A DNA stretch of 64,000 nt from Brevibacterium sanguinis (GCF_003315415.1 NZ_QNSB01000008.1:1-64000); one strand, 5' to 3'; positions 41,645 through 49,977 are shown, counted from the stretch's first letter. Made by a program: numbers and translations. Notes: a model not told the origin generated them from the sequence alone.

Positions 41645-42664
41645 TCAGCGGGTGACTGATGCCGGCTCTGTGGAGGCCGATGCCAGCGCGGCGGCTTGGC
41701 GCATCGCCTCGCTCATGCTGGCAGTGTCCGCCTTGCCGGTACCGGCGATGTCGAAGGCGGTGCCGTGGTCCACCGAGGTGCGGATGACGGGGAGGCCGAC
41801 GGTGATGTTCACTCCGGCTTCGATGCCCAGCACCTTGATCGGGCCGTGACCCTGATCGTGATACATGGCGACGATCAGGTCGTAGTCCCCGCGTCCGGCG
41901 AGGAAGAAGGCGGTATCGGCTGGCAGCGGTCCAACCGCGTCGATGCCGTCGGCGGTGAGCACCTCGATGGCAGGCGTGATCTTCTCCTCTTCCTCGCCGT
42001 ACCCGAAGAGACCGTTCTCTCCGGCGTGCGGATTGATCGCACAGACTCCGATGTGCGGCTGTGCGATGCCTGCTCGCACAAGTGCTTCATGGCCTCGGCG
42101 CACAGTGCGCTCGACCAGGCCGGGCTCGATCTTCGCGATCGCGTCGATGAGACCGATATGAGTCGTGACATGGATGACCCGCAAGCTGGGCGAAGACAGC
42201 ATCATCGAGACCTCTTCTGTTCCCGTGAGGGCGGCGAGCATCTCTGTGTGCCCCGGATAGTTGTGTCCGGCGGCGTGCAGTGCTTCCTTGTTGAGGGGAG
42301 CGGTGCAGATCGCCTGCACCTCGCCTGCCATGGCCAATCCGGCTGCGCGCTCGATGTAGCGGAAGGCGGCGTCCCCGGCAACTGGGGACAGTTCGCCCCA
42401 AGCGAGGTCTGGAGGAAGCAGACCGAGGTCGATGACGTTGATGACGCCTGGAACCTGCTTCGCCATGGAGGCCGAGTCGACGACACGGACCACTGCATCC
42501 CTGTCGAGAATCCTTGCCGCCTCTTCCAGGCGGGCGGCATCTCCGATGATCACCGGTTCCGATACGGCCAACACAGAAGGATCGAGGCATGCGGCGACGC
42601 AGATCTCCGGACCGACACCGGCCCCATCACCCATCGTGACGGCGACAGTGGGAAGCGCATTCAT
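41645..42664 (-). CDS. PdxA-family dehydrogenase (PdxA2-type, four-carbon acid phosphate)
   Basis: A 339-residue metal- and NAD-dependent dehydrogenase/decarboxylase of the PdxA family. The N-terminus VAVTMGDGAGVGPEICVAAC is the family signature. NYPGHTEMLAALTG near 135, VTTHIGLIDAI near 165, CAINPHAGENGLFGYGEEEE near 208-227 and MYHDQGHGPIKVLG near 265 carry the metal His residues. It starts with ATGA overlapping the stop of the DUF1537 kinase. That pairing defines the PdxA2 subgroup, which oxidises D-threonate or D-erythronate 4-phosphate and releases CO2 to give dihydroxyacetone phosphate. A role in pyridoxine synthesis is therefore unlikely. Confidence 0.9.
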   Translation of the reverse strand: MNALPTVAVTMGDGAGVGPEICVAACLDPSVLAVSEPVIIGDAARLEEAARILDRDAVVRVVDSASMAKQVPGVINVIDLGLLPPDLAWGELSPVAGDAAFRYIERAAGLAMAGEVQAICTAPLNKEALHAAGHNYPGHTEMLAALTGTEEVSMMLSSPSLRVIHVTTHIGLIDAIAKIEPGLVERTVRRGHEALVRAGIAQPHIGVCAINPHAGENGLFGYGEEEEKITPAIEVLTADGIDAVGPLPADTAFFLAGRGDYDLIVAMYHDQGHGPIKVLGIEAGVNITVGLPVIRTSVDHGTAFDIAGTGKADTASMSEAMRQAAALASASTEPASVTR

Positions 42665-43941
42665 TGGTTCTCCTTCATGGTTCCAACGGTGGAAGTCGAG
42701 TAGTTATCGAGGTGCTCGGCCAAAGCAGCGTGGATGAGAGTCAGTGAGTCCTCGTCCCCATGACCTCCCGGCCGGGTGACGACGCCGCTGACGGCTGCGC
42801 TGTCGACCGCGGAGAGGACGGCACCGGGGTGAATCTCCTTCCGCACGGTGAGGCTCATGATGTCCAGTCGGTCGAGGACCGCGCGAGCGGTCTCCCCGCC
42901 GGCCGCGGCGAGTCGGACAGTCTCGGAATCGCGAAGGACCTGCGCGGTCAGTTCGGCGAGCAGGCCGGGAAGGGGGCGAGGGTCGACCGCCGCCCCGTCG
43001 GAGGTGAGACGGACGATGACGTCGCCTCTCGCCAACTGCGACCGCACGTCGTCAGCCGTGCGTGACAGAGCAGCGCGGTCGGACCTCCAGCTCAGTACCT
43101 GTGACGCGCGAAGATCGACGACCTGGACGTCGGCGTGAGCGCTGAGGTGGGCTATCTGGTCGTTCACTCGGCGGGCTGCGGTTCCCAGGACGAAGAGCAC
43201 TCGCGTCGGTTCAGCGCCGGCGCCGGAAGAACCCGGGCCGGGACTTGCGAGCTGATGAACGGAACGACGATCCGCGAAGGCTCGGGCGAGTGCCGCCGAG
43301 CCGACGAGGACTGCACCGCTGTCCCGGGCCAGATCGATGATCCGCCTCAGGTCATCCATAGTGGCCGCGTCGGCGATGATGAGGCGGGAACCGGCGAGCG
43401 ATGCGAGAGTGTTCCGACCCGATGACCGCAGTGACTCGAGTGTGATGTGCCCCGGCCGTTCGGGGCAGAGATCGCTGAGATGCGCGGGTGCGGCAGCACC
43501 CTCGATGCTCCAGGCCGAGGTGGCGGCCAGAGGTATGCCGTCGTTGAGCGGCACGCCGTCGACCACGGTGCGATTCAGCTGAGGCAGGGCCGGTGAGAAG
43601 ATCACAGGACCGTCGGTGGAACTGAGCGAGGCGCGAAGATGGGCGCGGATGTTCCCACGAAGCAGCGAATCGACCTTGATGAAGACTGTCCTGCCTGAGC
43701 GCAGGTCAGTGATGGCAGACGCAGTCCGAGTCATCGCTTCGGTGGGGGAGAGATAACGGCAGTCGAGATCCACGGCGACGTCGGGGGTGCAGCAGTACTC
43801 GGTGGATCTGCGATTGGAATGATCGAGGGGGTCAGCCCTTGTCAGCAGGATGGGCACGGGCGGGCCGAGCGTCACGGCCGACTCCGCGGCACCGCTGAGG
43901 TCGTCGGCAAGGACGAGAAGGCCGTTGTCGACAGATGTCAT
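42661..43941 (-). CDS. DUF1537-family four-carbon acid sugar kinase
   Basis: A 426-residue kinase of the DUF1537 group. The N-terminal domain begins LLVLADDLSGAAESAVTLG near 8-26 and contains TVFIKVDSLLRGNIRAHL near 100-117 (substrate Asp and Arg). The C-terminal nucleotide-binding domain holds VLFVLGTAARRVNDQI near 274 and RLAAAGGETARAVLDRL near 360-376 with the GGET motif. ATG 43941 follows AAGGAG by five bases. Family members phosphorylate D-threonate, D-erythronate, L-threonate or 3-oxo-tetronates at C4. Coupling to a PdxA2-type enzyme rather than to an aldolase/isomerase pair favours threonate or erythronate. It is divergent from the aldo/keto reductase. Confidence 0.88.
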   Translation of the reverse strand: MTSVDNGLLVLADDLSGAAESAVTLGPPVPILLTRADPLDHSNRRSTEYCCTPDVAVDLDCRYLSPTEAMTRTASAITDLRSGRTVFIKVDSLLRGNIRAHLRASLSSTDGPVIFSPALPQLNRTVVDGVPLNDGIPLAATSAWSIEGAAAPAHLSDLCPERPGHITLESLRSSGRNTLASLAGSRLIIADAATMDDLRRIIDLARDSGAVLVGSAALARAFADRRSVHQLASPGPGSSGAGAEPTRVLFVLGTAARRVNDQIAHLSAHADVQVVDLRASQVLSWRSDRAALSRTADDVRSQLARGDVIVRLTSDGAAVDPRPLPGLLAELTAQVLRDSETVRLAAAGGETARAVLDRLDIMSLTVRKEIHPGAVLSAVDSAAVSGVVTRPGGHGDEDSLTLIHAALAEHLDNYSTSTVGTMKENQ

Positions 43942-43986
43942 GGCACTCCTTCGCGTCCAGTGGTGGGGAACTTCAGAATGACAGAT

Positions 43987-44003
43987 CTGCGTGAAATGCG
44001 CAA
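43987..44003. promoter_or_regulatory. Candidate cluster operator, site B
   Basis: CTGCGTGAAATGCGCAA matches site C (48640-48656) at 16 of 17 positions and shares GAAATGCGC with site A. A second GCGCAGAAATGG lies 25 bases downstream. It is in the 131-base divergent region between the kinase and aldo/keto reductase genes. Confidence 0.6.
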
Positions 44004-44072
44004 GTCGTTGCACAGAGCGCGCAGAAATGGGACGATAGACCGAGAATCTGAAGACTCGACGAGGAGAATCGC

Positions 44073-45053
44073 ATGACCGCAGACAGGAATATCGACATCG
44101 ACGGGGTTCCGGTACCACTGACGCCGTTGGTGTTGGGCACGATGACCTTCGGGGACACCGTCGATGAGGCGACGGCGCACGAGGTGATCGAGGCCGCGAT
44201 CGCTGCCGGAATCACAGGCATCGACACCGCGAACGGCTACGCGAAGTCGACCACGGAATCGCTGATCTCCCCGATGGTCAAGAAGCACCGGGACACGATC
44301 GTGCTCGCGACCAAAGCCGGAATGCCCCATGCTGACGCGGGCGAGAACTCGCCGCTCTCGGCAGCGGGACTGCGCGCCAGCATCGAAGGCTCGCTGCGCC
44401 GACTCGACGTCGACTCCATCGACCTCTTCTACCTCCACCAGCCCGATCGCGCCGCGAGCACGGCCGAGACGCTCGACACCATCGCGCAGCTGCATGCCGA
44501 AGGCAAGATCAGAGCTCTGGGCATCTCGAACTTCGCGGCGTGGCAGGCTGTCGACCTCCAGACGGCAGCTGCCGCCGCAGGCGCTCCGCTTCCCGTCATC
44601 GCGCAGAACGTCTACAGCGTGCTGGCACGGCGGATCGAGGACGAATGGCTCGAATGCGCGTCAGTGCACGGAATTGCCACCATGGCCTACAATCCGCTGG
44701 CCGGTGGTCTGCTGGCCAGGCGTCCTTCCGTCGAGGGAACCCCGGATCGCTTCACCGGCTCGGTTCTGGCACAGATGTACTCCCAGCGCTATCTCTCCGA
44801 TTCGGTCCTCGCCGCCGTCGAGGCATTCGCGGAAGTGGCAGATGAGGCGGGAATGCCCCAAGCAGAGTTGGCGCTGCGCTGGGTGGCCGGAGCGGCCGGC
44901 GTCGACTCGCTGCTTCTGGGCGCGAGTCGTGTCTCCCAGCTCGAGTCGAATCTCGCCTCGATCGCCAAGGGACCGCTTCCCGATGACGTGCTCACTGCGA
45001 TCGACTCCGCCACTGCCGCGGTCCGCGGTTCGCAGCCGAAGTACAACCGCTGA
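44073..45053 (+). CDS. Aldo/keto reductase
   Basis: A 326-residue NAD(P)H-dependent AKR with the full catalytic tetrad: Asp51 and Tyr56 in GIDTANGYAKS, Lys81 in LATKAGM, and His122 in FYLHQPD. LLLGASRVSQLESNL near the C-terminus is the coenzyme phosphate-binding region. GAGGAG precedes the ATG by seven bases. It shares a 131-base divergent promoter region with the kinase and is followed after 70 bases by a DHDPS-family aldolase. It may oxidise or reduce a sugar, sugar acid or aldehyde produced by that aldolase. Confidence 0.9.
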   Translation: MTADRNIDIDGVPVPLTPLVLGTMTFGDTVDEATAHEVIEAAIAAGITGIDTANGYAKSTTESLISPMVKKHRDTIVLATKAGMPHADAGENSPLSAAGLRASIEGSLRRLDVDSIDLFYLHQPDRAASTAETLDTIAQLHAEGKIRALGISNFAAWQAVDLQTAAAAAGAPLPVIAQNVYSVLARRIEDEWLECASVHGIATMAYNPLAGGLLARRPSVEGTPDRFTGSVLAQMYSQRYLSDSVLAAVEAFAEVADEAGMPQAELALRWVAGAAGVDSLLLGASRVSQLESNLASIAKGPLPDDVLTAIDSATAAVRGSQPKYNR

Positions 45054-45123
45054 CGCGGCCTGCTCACTCGTTCCTCTGACTCTGCGCGGAGACGCGCGCG
45101 TCACCATTTCGAAGGGAAACCAC

Positions 45124-46017
45124 ATGTCCTCCATCAAGGGAATTCTCGCCGCGATCGCCACGCCGTTCGACGACGACGAGCAGATCGACGAGGCGGCCCT
45201 GCGAGCGCACGTACGCCGCCAACTCGAGGCCGGGGTCCACGGCATCTTCGCCTTGGGCACCAACGGCGAGTTCTACGCGCAGTCCGCGGCTGAGCGTGCA
45301 GAGGCAGCACGCATCGTCATCGACGAGGTCGCGGGTCAGGTGCCTGTCGTCATCGGCGCCGGTGCCGCCACCACTCGCGAGACGATCCGCATCGCGGAGG
45401 ACGCAGCCGCAGCCGGAGCAGATGCTCTCTCGATCATCACACCCTACTTCGCAGCCGCCTCACAGGCGGAGATCGAGAACCACTTCCGCGCAGTCGCCGA
45501 CTCCGTGGGCACTCCGGTCGTCGTCTACAACATCCCCGCACGCACCGGCAATGCCGTCGCTCCCGCCACGCTCGAGAAGCTGGCGGCTGTCGACAACATC
45601 ACTGCGGTCAAGGATTCGAGCGGCAACTTCGACACTATTCTCCAGTATCTCGAGCGCACGGACCGGGGCGGCTTCGATGTGATCTCCGGCAACGATTCGC
45701 TCATCCTCTGGACCCTCATAGCCGGCGGTGCCGGTGGCATCAGCGGCATCGCGAACATCTACCCGAAAACCATGGCCGCGATATACGATCTGTTCCTCGA
45801 CGGGGATGTCGAGGCGGCGCGGACCGCGCAGGACAGCATCCGACCGATCCGCAACTGCCTGGCACTCGGCAACCCCAACACCGTGGTCAAGCATGCGGCC
45901 AACGCCCGTGGTTTTGGACTGGGACCCGCCCGCGCCCCGTTCAACGCACTGTCCGTCGAGGCGAAACAGCAGATCGAAGCCACTGTCATGGCAGACGTGG
46001 AGCGCGGCTTGGCGTAA
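45124..46017 (+). CDS. DHDPS/NAL/KDG-aldolase family enzyme
   Basis: A 297-residue class I lyase of the DHDPS family, with GTNGE at residues 45-49 (carboxylate-binding loop), Tyr135 in VVYNIPARTG and the Schiff-base Lys163 in AVKDSSG. The residue after GT is Asn, unlike the GTTGE or GSTGE of most lysine-biosynthetic enzymes. With the catabolic context this favours a 2-keto-3-deoxy-acid or related aldolase that releases pyruvate. It follows the aldo/keto reductase on the same strand and ends before two strong convergent hairpins. The exact sugar acid cannot be named. Confidence 0.88.
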   Translation: MSSIKGILAAIATPFDDDEQIDEAALRAHVRRQLEAGVHGIFALGTNGEFYAQSAAERAEAARIVIDEVAGQVPVVIGAGAATTRETIRIAEDAAAAGADALSIITPYFAAASQAEIENHFRAVADSVGTPVVVYNIPARTGNAVAPATLEKLAAVDNITAVKDSSGNFDTILQYLERTDRGGFDVISGNDSLILWTLIAGGAGGISGIANIYPKTMAAIYDLFLDGDVEAARTAQDSIRPIRNCLALGNPNTVVKHAANARGFGLGPARAPFNALSVEAKQQIEATVMADVERGLA

Positions 46018-46040
46018 ATCTGAGCAGCGTTCAAGAGGTC

Positions 46041-46078
46041 GGTTCGGTCCGATTCCCCGCAGGGAACCGGACCGAACC
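46041..46078. terminator. Convergent hairpin 1 after the aldolase gene
   Basis: GGTTCGGTCCG (46041-46051) and CGGACCGAACC (46068-46078) are perfect 11-bp arms with a 16-base loop, 24 bases past the aldolase stop. Confidence 0.6.
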
Positions 46079-46087
46079 GCTTCCCAA

Positions 46088-46141
46088 CGCAGTCTGCCCC
46101 TGCTCGAGCCGTGAACACGGCTTGATCAGGGGCAGACTGCG
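46088..46141. terminator. Convergent hairpin 2 before the hydroxyacid dehydrogenase stop
   Basis: CGCAGTCTGCCCCTG (46088-46102) and CAGGGGCAGACTGCG (46127-46141) are perfect 15-bp arms. With hairpin 1 they make a paired terminator, one per direction. Confidence 0.62.
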
Positions 46142-46157
46142 GGGGACAGGTGAGAAG

Positions 46158-47102
46158 TCAGTGCACGGGGAACCGGGGTTCCTCTCCCTGCAGCACCCGA
46201 ACCACATCCTCGACGGCCCAGGATCCCATGTTCGCGTTCGCGATATCGGAATAGGCGCCGATGTGTGGCGTGGCGATGAGATTGGGTGCGTGCAGCAGCG
46301 GGTCATCCGCGGCCGGGGGTTCGGTGGCGAAAGCGTCGAGTGCAGCGAACGACAGATTTCCCTCGTGCAGCGCCGAGGCGAGTGCGGGCTCGTCGACCAG
46401 CCCGCCGCGAGCGGCATTGATGAGGCCCGCGCCCGCAGGCATCGACTCGATGAGCTCCCGATGGAGCAGGGGCTCATCTCCAGCAGGCAGGTGGAGAGTG
46501 AGGAAATCCGAGCCGGCGACGGCCTCGGCGAGGCTCATCGGGACGGCACCTGCCTCCGCGATGGCGTGATCAGGGACGAACGGATCGTATGCTGCGATCC
46601 GCATTCCGAACCCGACCGCCCGCCTGGCGACCGCGCGTCCGATTCGGCCGAAGCCGAGGATGCCCAACTGCTTCCCGGTGAGCTCCGTGCCGAAGAAGAC
46701 TTCCCACCTGCCGGCGCGCAGTGAGTCCTCTGCCTCTCGGATGCGACGCGCTCCCATGATCAGCAGGCCCATCGTCAGATCCGCGACGGCATCGGCATTG
46801 GCACCAGGGGTGTTGACGACTGTGACCCCCGCCGCCGCAGCGGCATCGAGGTCGATGTTGTCCACACCGGCGCCGTGCTTCGCGACAACCTTGAGTTCAG
46901 GACACGCGGCGAGGACGTCGGCGTCGATCGTGTCGAGACCGACGAGGACCGCCTCTGCCCCGGCCAGAGCATCGATGAGCGTCTGGCCGGATTTCGGGTG
47001 GTTCTCGGTCCGATGATCGAGCTCGAGGCCCAGCGCAGCGGCACGAGCGATCGGAGTCGACGAGAGCTTTCCGAACGACGGGGTGAGTACTGTCAGTCGC
47101 AT
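46158..47102 (-). CDS. D-isomer-specific 2-hydroxyacid dehydrogenase
   Basis: A 314-residue NAD-dependent dehydrogenase of the phosphoglycerate/D-lactate dehydrogenase family, without an ACT domain. The Rossmann motif is LGILGFGRIGRAVARRAVGFG near 143-163. The catalytic Arg is in LINAARGGLVDEPAL near 226-240, the Glu about 28 residues on, and the His in IATPHIGAYSD near 286-296. Its ATG overlaps the stop of the upstream Nramp-like gene, so the pair is co-translated. It probably interconverts a 2-hydroxyacid and a 2-oxoacid in the sugar-acid route fed by that transporter. Confidence 0.9.
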   Translation of the reverse strand: MRLTVLTPSFGKLSSTPIARAAALGLELDHRTENHPKSGQTLIDALAGAEAVLVGLDTIDADVLAACPELKVVAKHGAGVDNIDLDAAAAAGVTVVNTPGANADAVADLTMGLLIMGARRIREAEDSLRAGRWEVFFGTELTGKQLGILGFGRIGRAVARRAVGFGMRIAAYDPFVPDHAIAEAGAVPMSLAEAVAGSDFLTLHLPAGDEPLLHRELIESMPAGAGLINAARGGLVDEPALASALHEGNLSFAALDAFATEPPAADDPLLHAPNLIATPHIGAYSDIANANMGSWAVEDVVRVLQGEEPRFPVH

Positions 47103-48535
47103 CAGGCCCCGATCTCGATGCCGAAGGTTTCGAACACCGAGTAGATGCCCAGGAGGGCGATCGCCAGCGAAGCGAAGACGAGCATGACGGTGAAGAAGTT
47201 GTTGGACTTGAATTCAGCGGGGACTTCGCGTGATCGGAGGTGCCAGACGGCGATGACGACAGCGACGAGGAAGATGCCGCTGGCGACCCCGCCGATCTGC
47301 ACCATGATGACCGGTGACTGGATGATGAGGTAGCCGATCGCCCAGAGGATGGGGAAGGCCACCGTCAGTGCGCGGATGATCCGCGTTCGTGTCGCGAGAT
47401 TATCCCAATCGAAGAACCCGAGGATCGAAAGAGTGTTCGTCCACAGCCGGGGCACGCTCGCGGAGGAGGCGATGAAGGTCGAGAACAGGACGGCGAATGC
47501 GCCGATGAGGAAGATCCAGCGACCGGCTTCGCCCATGGTGGAGGAGTACATGGACGACAGGGTGGTGATCATGTCGTTGCCTTCGGGGACGAGACCCTGA
47601 GGGTGGAGGATGGCGGCTCCGATGACGTAGAAGGACATCGTGCAGACGGTGGAGATGATCCAGGAGACGAGGACGTCAGTGCGCATGACGGAGATCCATC
47701 CGTGCGCGCGCCGTGCGCGTTCCGCGCTGCCATCGTTCGGCCCCGTGTAGCGGGCGTAGCCCTTCTCGAGGCACCAGTAGGTGTAGGTGGTCATTTCGTC
47801 CGCGCCGACTCCGGTGATGCCGAACATGGCGACTGCGAAGCCGAGCGTGCCCGCGGGGATGGCGAACGTCAGCCCGCTGAGAACGTCCGCCGAGGTGTAG
47901 GCGAAGTCCGTGAAGGGCAGGGAGACCGCGAGTCCGACGGTGGAGACCGTGAAGATGATGACAGCGCCGACCGAGAGCTTCTCGACGATGCTGTACTTGT
48001 TCGTCACCAACAGTGAGATGACGACGGCCAGCGCGACGACCGTCCAGAAGACGAGCGATGGAGTGGAGAGGGGATCGCCGAAGACCGGGATCATGATGCT
48101 CAGGGCTGCCACTGCGCCGCCGATGATTCCTCCGCGCTGCAGCACCTTGGCGAAGTCCATGAGGATCCACAGCAGGTTGATCCACCCGGCCCGACCGAAC
48201 AAGCGGGGCCCGACATGTCCGTAGCCTTCGAGCGCGGGCTTGCCGGAGAGAATGGTCCACTGAGCGATTTCCAGCTGGATCCAGACTTTGACCGCAGTCG
48301 AGATGATGACGAGCCAGAGCAGGACGAACCCTGCTTTCGCACCGAGCGCTGTGGTGGTGATGAGCTCTCCGGATCCGATCACCGCGGCGGAGATGACCAG
48401 GCCGGGTCCGAGGTACTTGAGCTTGCCCGCGAAGGTGGTGGGCGGCTCGAGCACATCCTTGGGGTCGAGCCGATAGGGGTCGACCGTTGCTCGCGGGGCG
48501 AACTCCTCGACGCTGTCAGTGTGATTCGTTGTCAT
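47102..48535 (-). CDS. Nramp-fold transporter without the metal-binding motif (type 2)
   Basis: A 477-residue LeuT-fold protein in the wider Nramp family, unlike the first one. TM1 reads YLGPGLVISAAVIGSGELIT near 40-59, with GSGE where DPGN belongs. TM6 reads FGITGVGADEMTTYTYWCLE near 221-240, with ADEM in place of the metal-binding MPH. Acidic groups remain (Glu in GSGE, Asp-Glu in ADEM), so proton or cation coupling is possible. ATG 48535 follows AAGGAAG by seven bases. It overlaps the hydroxyacid dehydrogenase gene, which ties it to sugar-acid metabolism rather than metal uptake. Confidence 0.8.
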   Translation of the reverse strand: MTTNHTDSVEEFAPRATVDPYRLDPKDVLEPPTTFAGKLKYLGPGLVISAAVIGSGELITTTALGAKAGFVLLWLVIISTAVKVWIQLEIAQWTILSGKPALEGYGHVGPRLFGRAGWINLLWILMDFAKVLQRGGIIGGAVAALSIMIPVFGDPLSTPSLVFWTVVALAVVISLLVTNKYSIVEKLSVGAVIIFTVSTVGLAVSLPFTDFAYTSADVLSGLTFAIPAGTLGFAVAMFGITGVGADEMTTYTYWCLEKGYARYTGPNDGSAERARRAHGWISVMRTDVLVSWIISTVCTMSFYVIGAAILHPQGLVPEGNDMITTLSSMYSSTMGEAGRWIFLIGAFAVLFSTFIASSASVPRLWTNTLSILGFFDWDNLATRTRIIRALTVAFPILWAIGYLIIQSPVIMVQIGGVASGIFLVAVVIAVWHLRSREVPAEFKSNNFFTVMLVFASLAIALLGIYSVFETFGIEIGA

Positions 48536-48639
48536 GCTCGGCTTCCTTGCGCGAAATGTGATTCGACTGCTCCTGCCCGCCCCAGCTCGCGTGGAACGCG
48601 CGCCGCGAACAGACGGTGACGAGAGCAAGTGTGTCACTG

Positions 48640-48656
48640 CTGCGTGATATGCGCAA
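48640..48656. promoter_or_regulatory. Candidate cluster operator, site C
   Basis: CTGCGTGATATGCGCAA differs from site B at one of 17 positions. A further related TTGCGCGAAATGTGA lies at 48547-48561, nearer the ATG. Both are upstream of the second Nramp-like gene. Confidence 0.6.
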
Positions 48657-48735
48657 CACGAGTGCATGAAATACGCATGCACGGGGGAGAATCCGAGACA
48701 GAGGCGCAAGTAGACGGATCCGGATCTGTGTCGGA

Positions 48736-49812
48736 TCAGCCCAGCAGGGCGACCATCGCGGCGGCGAGCAGTCCCCCGAGCGCGACGGCTGTCGCCATCG
48801 CCGTCGTCGCCCTCCAGCCGAGGGCTTTGCCGACCATCACCATCGACGGAACGCTCAGGGCCGGCAGCGTGATGAGCAGAGCTCCCGTCGTGCCGGCCCC
48901 GACGCCGACTCCGAGCAGGGCGACGATGATCGGAATCTCACCCCCGGTGGGGATGACGAGCAGGGTTCCGACGATGACCGCCAGCACGATCGCGAGTGCC
49001 CCCACCTGGGCGTCGAGACCGTACATCCCGGTCAGCCACGGGCTCACCAGACCGATGAGGAAGACGAGGACGATGTGCTCGGGGATGAGAACGAGGCCGA
49101 AGCGGGCCAGGGAACGGGCGAACCGAACCGGCAGGGACCGCAGCGGCACGGGCTGCTCGGGTGCCGCGAGGGGAACCGCCTCGGCGCGACCGGACAGCCA
49201 CCGGCCGATGAGCGCACTCGCCCCGATGACGATGAGAAGACCGACGACCACCCTGGTGGCCACGTACTGCCAGGGCAGGACGAGCGCGAGGAAGATCAGC
49301 ACCGCGGGGTTGAGGAGCGGATTGCCCACCCAGTACGCCAGGGCGGCGCTCCGACGCACGCCCGAACCGCGCAGGCCCGCGGTCACCGGGGCGGCGCAGC
49401 ACGTGCACATCATGCTCGGGAGGGACAGGGACGCGCCGACGAGCGACTGACCGCCGTGGCTCGGACGATTCATGAGACGGACCAGCCAGTCGCGGGGGAC
49501 CAGGGCGTCGATCGCAGCGGCGACGAGCAGCGCCACCAGCAGCGCCTTCCACACCGCGTCGAAGTAGACGAGAGTGAAGGTCCAGGCTCCGGCCAGGGAG
49601 ACCGTATCGCCGGCGGCGGCGAAGAGCGGTTCGCCCGACCAGGCGGAGGTCGCGGCGATGGTCCAGGCCTTGTCCCAGTAGGGCATCCATTTGGACCAGG
49701 TCAGTCCGACGACGAGGATCAGCGCCAGGACTCCGACGCCGATCCACTCGGCCGGAGTCGACCGCCGTCTGGTCGGCGATTCGTCGCGCAACTCCTGAGA
49801 CACCAGCGCCAC
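48736..49812 (-). CDS. CTCC-motif permease (DUF318/ArsP-like)
   Basis: A 358-residue membrane protein with about ten segments, in the two-repeat permease family that includes ArsP-like and YraQ-like proteins. The hallmark is SLPSMMCTCCAAPVTAGLRG near 128-147, with vicinal cysteines in the membrane, and a mirrored LVIPTGGEIPIIVALLG near 285-301. Such proteins export methylarsenicals or other soft-metal species, but many are uncharacterised. GTG 49812 or GTG 49803 may be the start. No ars regulator is adjacent. An 8-bp inverted repeat at 49848-49865 lies just upstream. Confidence 0.75.
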   Translation of the reverse strand: MALVSQELRDESPTRRRSTPAEWIGVGVLALILVVGLTWSKWMPYWDKAWTIAATSAWSGEPLFAAAGDTVSLAGAWTFTLVYFDAVWKALLVALLVAAAIDALVPRDWLVRLMNRPSHGGQSLVGASLSLPSMMCTCCAAPVTAGLRGSGVRRSAALAYWVGNPLLNPAVLIFLALVLPWQYVATRVVVGLLIVIGASALIGRWLSGRAEAVPLAAPEQPVPLRSLPVRFARSLARFGLVLIPEHIVLVFLIGLVSPWLTGMYGLDAQVGALAIVLAVIVGTLLVIPTGGEIPIIVALLGVGVGAGTTGALLITLPALSVPSMVMVGKALGWRATTAMATAVALGGLLAAAMVALLG

Positions 49813-49847
49813 CTCATCCTGTCACCGAACCCAGTCCTCTGATCGTT

Positions 49848-49865
49848 CCCGCACAGATGTGCGGG
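49848..49865. promoter_or_regulatory. Inverted repeat upstream of the CTCC permease
   Basis: CCCGCACA and TGTGCGGG are perfect 8-bp arms with a two-base spacer, 36 bases before the GTG start. It is a plausible operator for an unlinked repressor. Confidence 0.4.
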
Positions 49866-49977
49866 CAGGAATCGGAGCCGGTCCGAATGGTCCGAATGGG
49901 TTGCGTGCGCGCCGATCGTAGCACCCGGATGATCCGGCGGATCGCCCCGGTCACTCACCGGTCCCGCAGGCGCGGAA

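Noticed and set aside
41645-42664. PdxA as a vitamin B6 biosynthesis gene
   Set aside because: It overlaps a DUF1537 kinase gene and is in a catabolic cluster under a DeoR gene, which marks the PdxA2 catabolic subgroup. Actinobacteria usually make PLP by the PdxS/PdxT route.
45124-46017. Dihydrodipicolinate synthase for lysine biosynthesis (dapA)
   Set aside because: The carboxylate loop is GTNGE and the context is sugar-acid catabolism with no dapB or other lysine genes, so a catabolic aldolase is more likely.
48541-48709. 58-residue N-terminal extension of the second Nramp-like protein from TTG 48709
   Set aside because: It would run through the promoter and operator copies. The ATG at 48535 has AAGGAAG at the right distance and matches the family's length.
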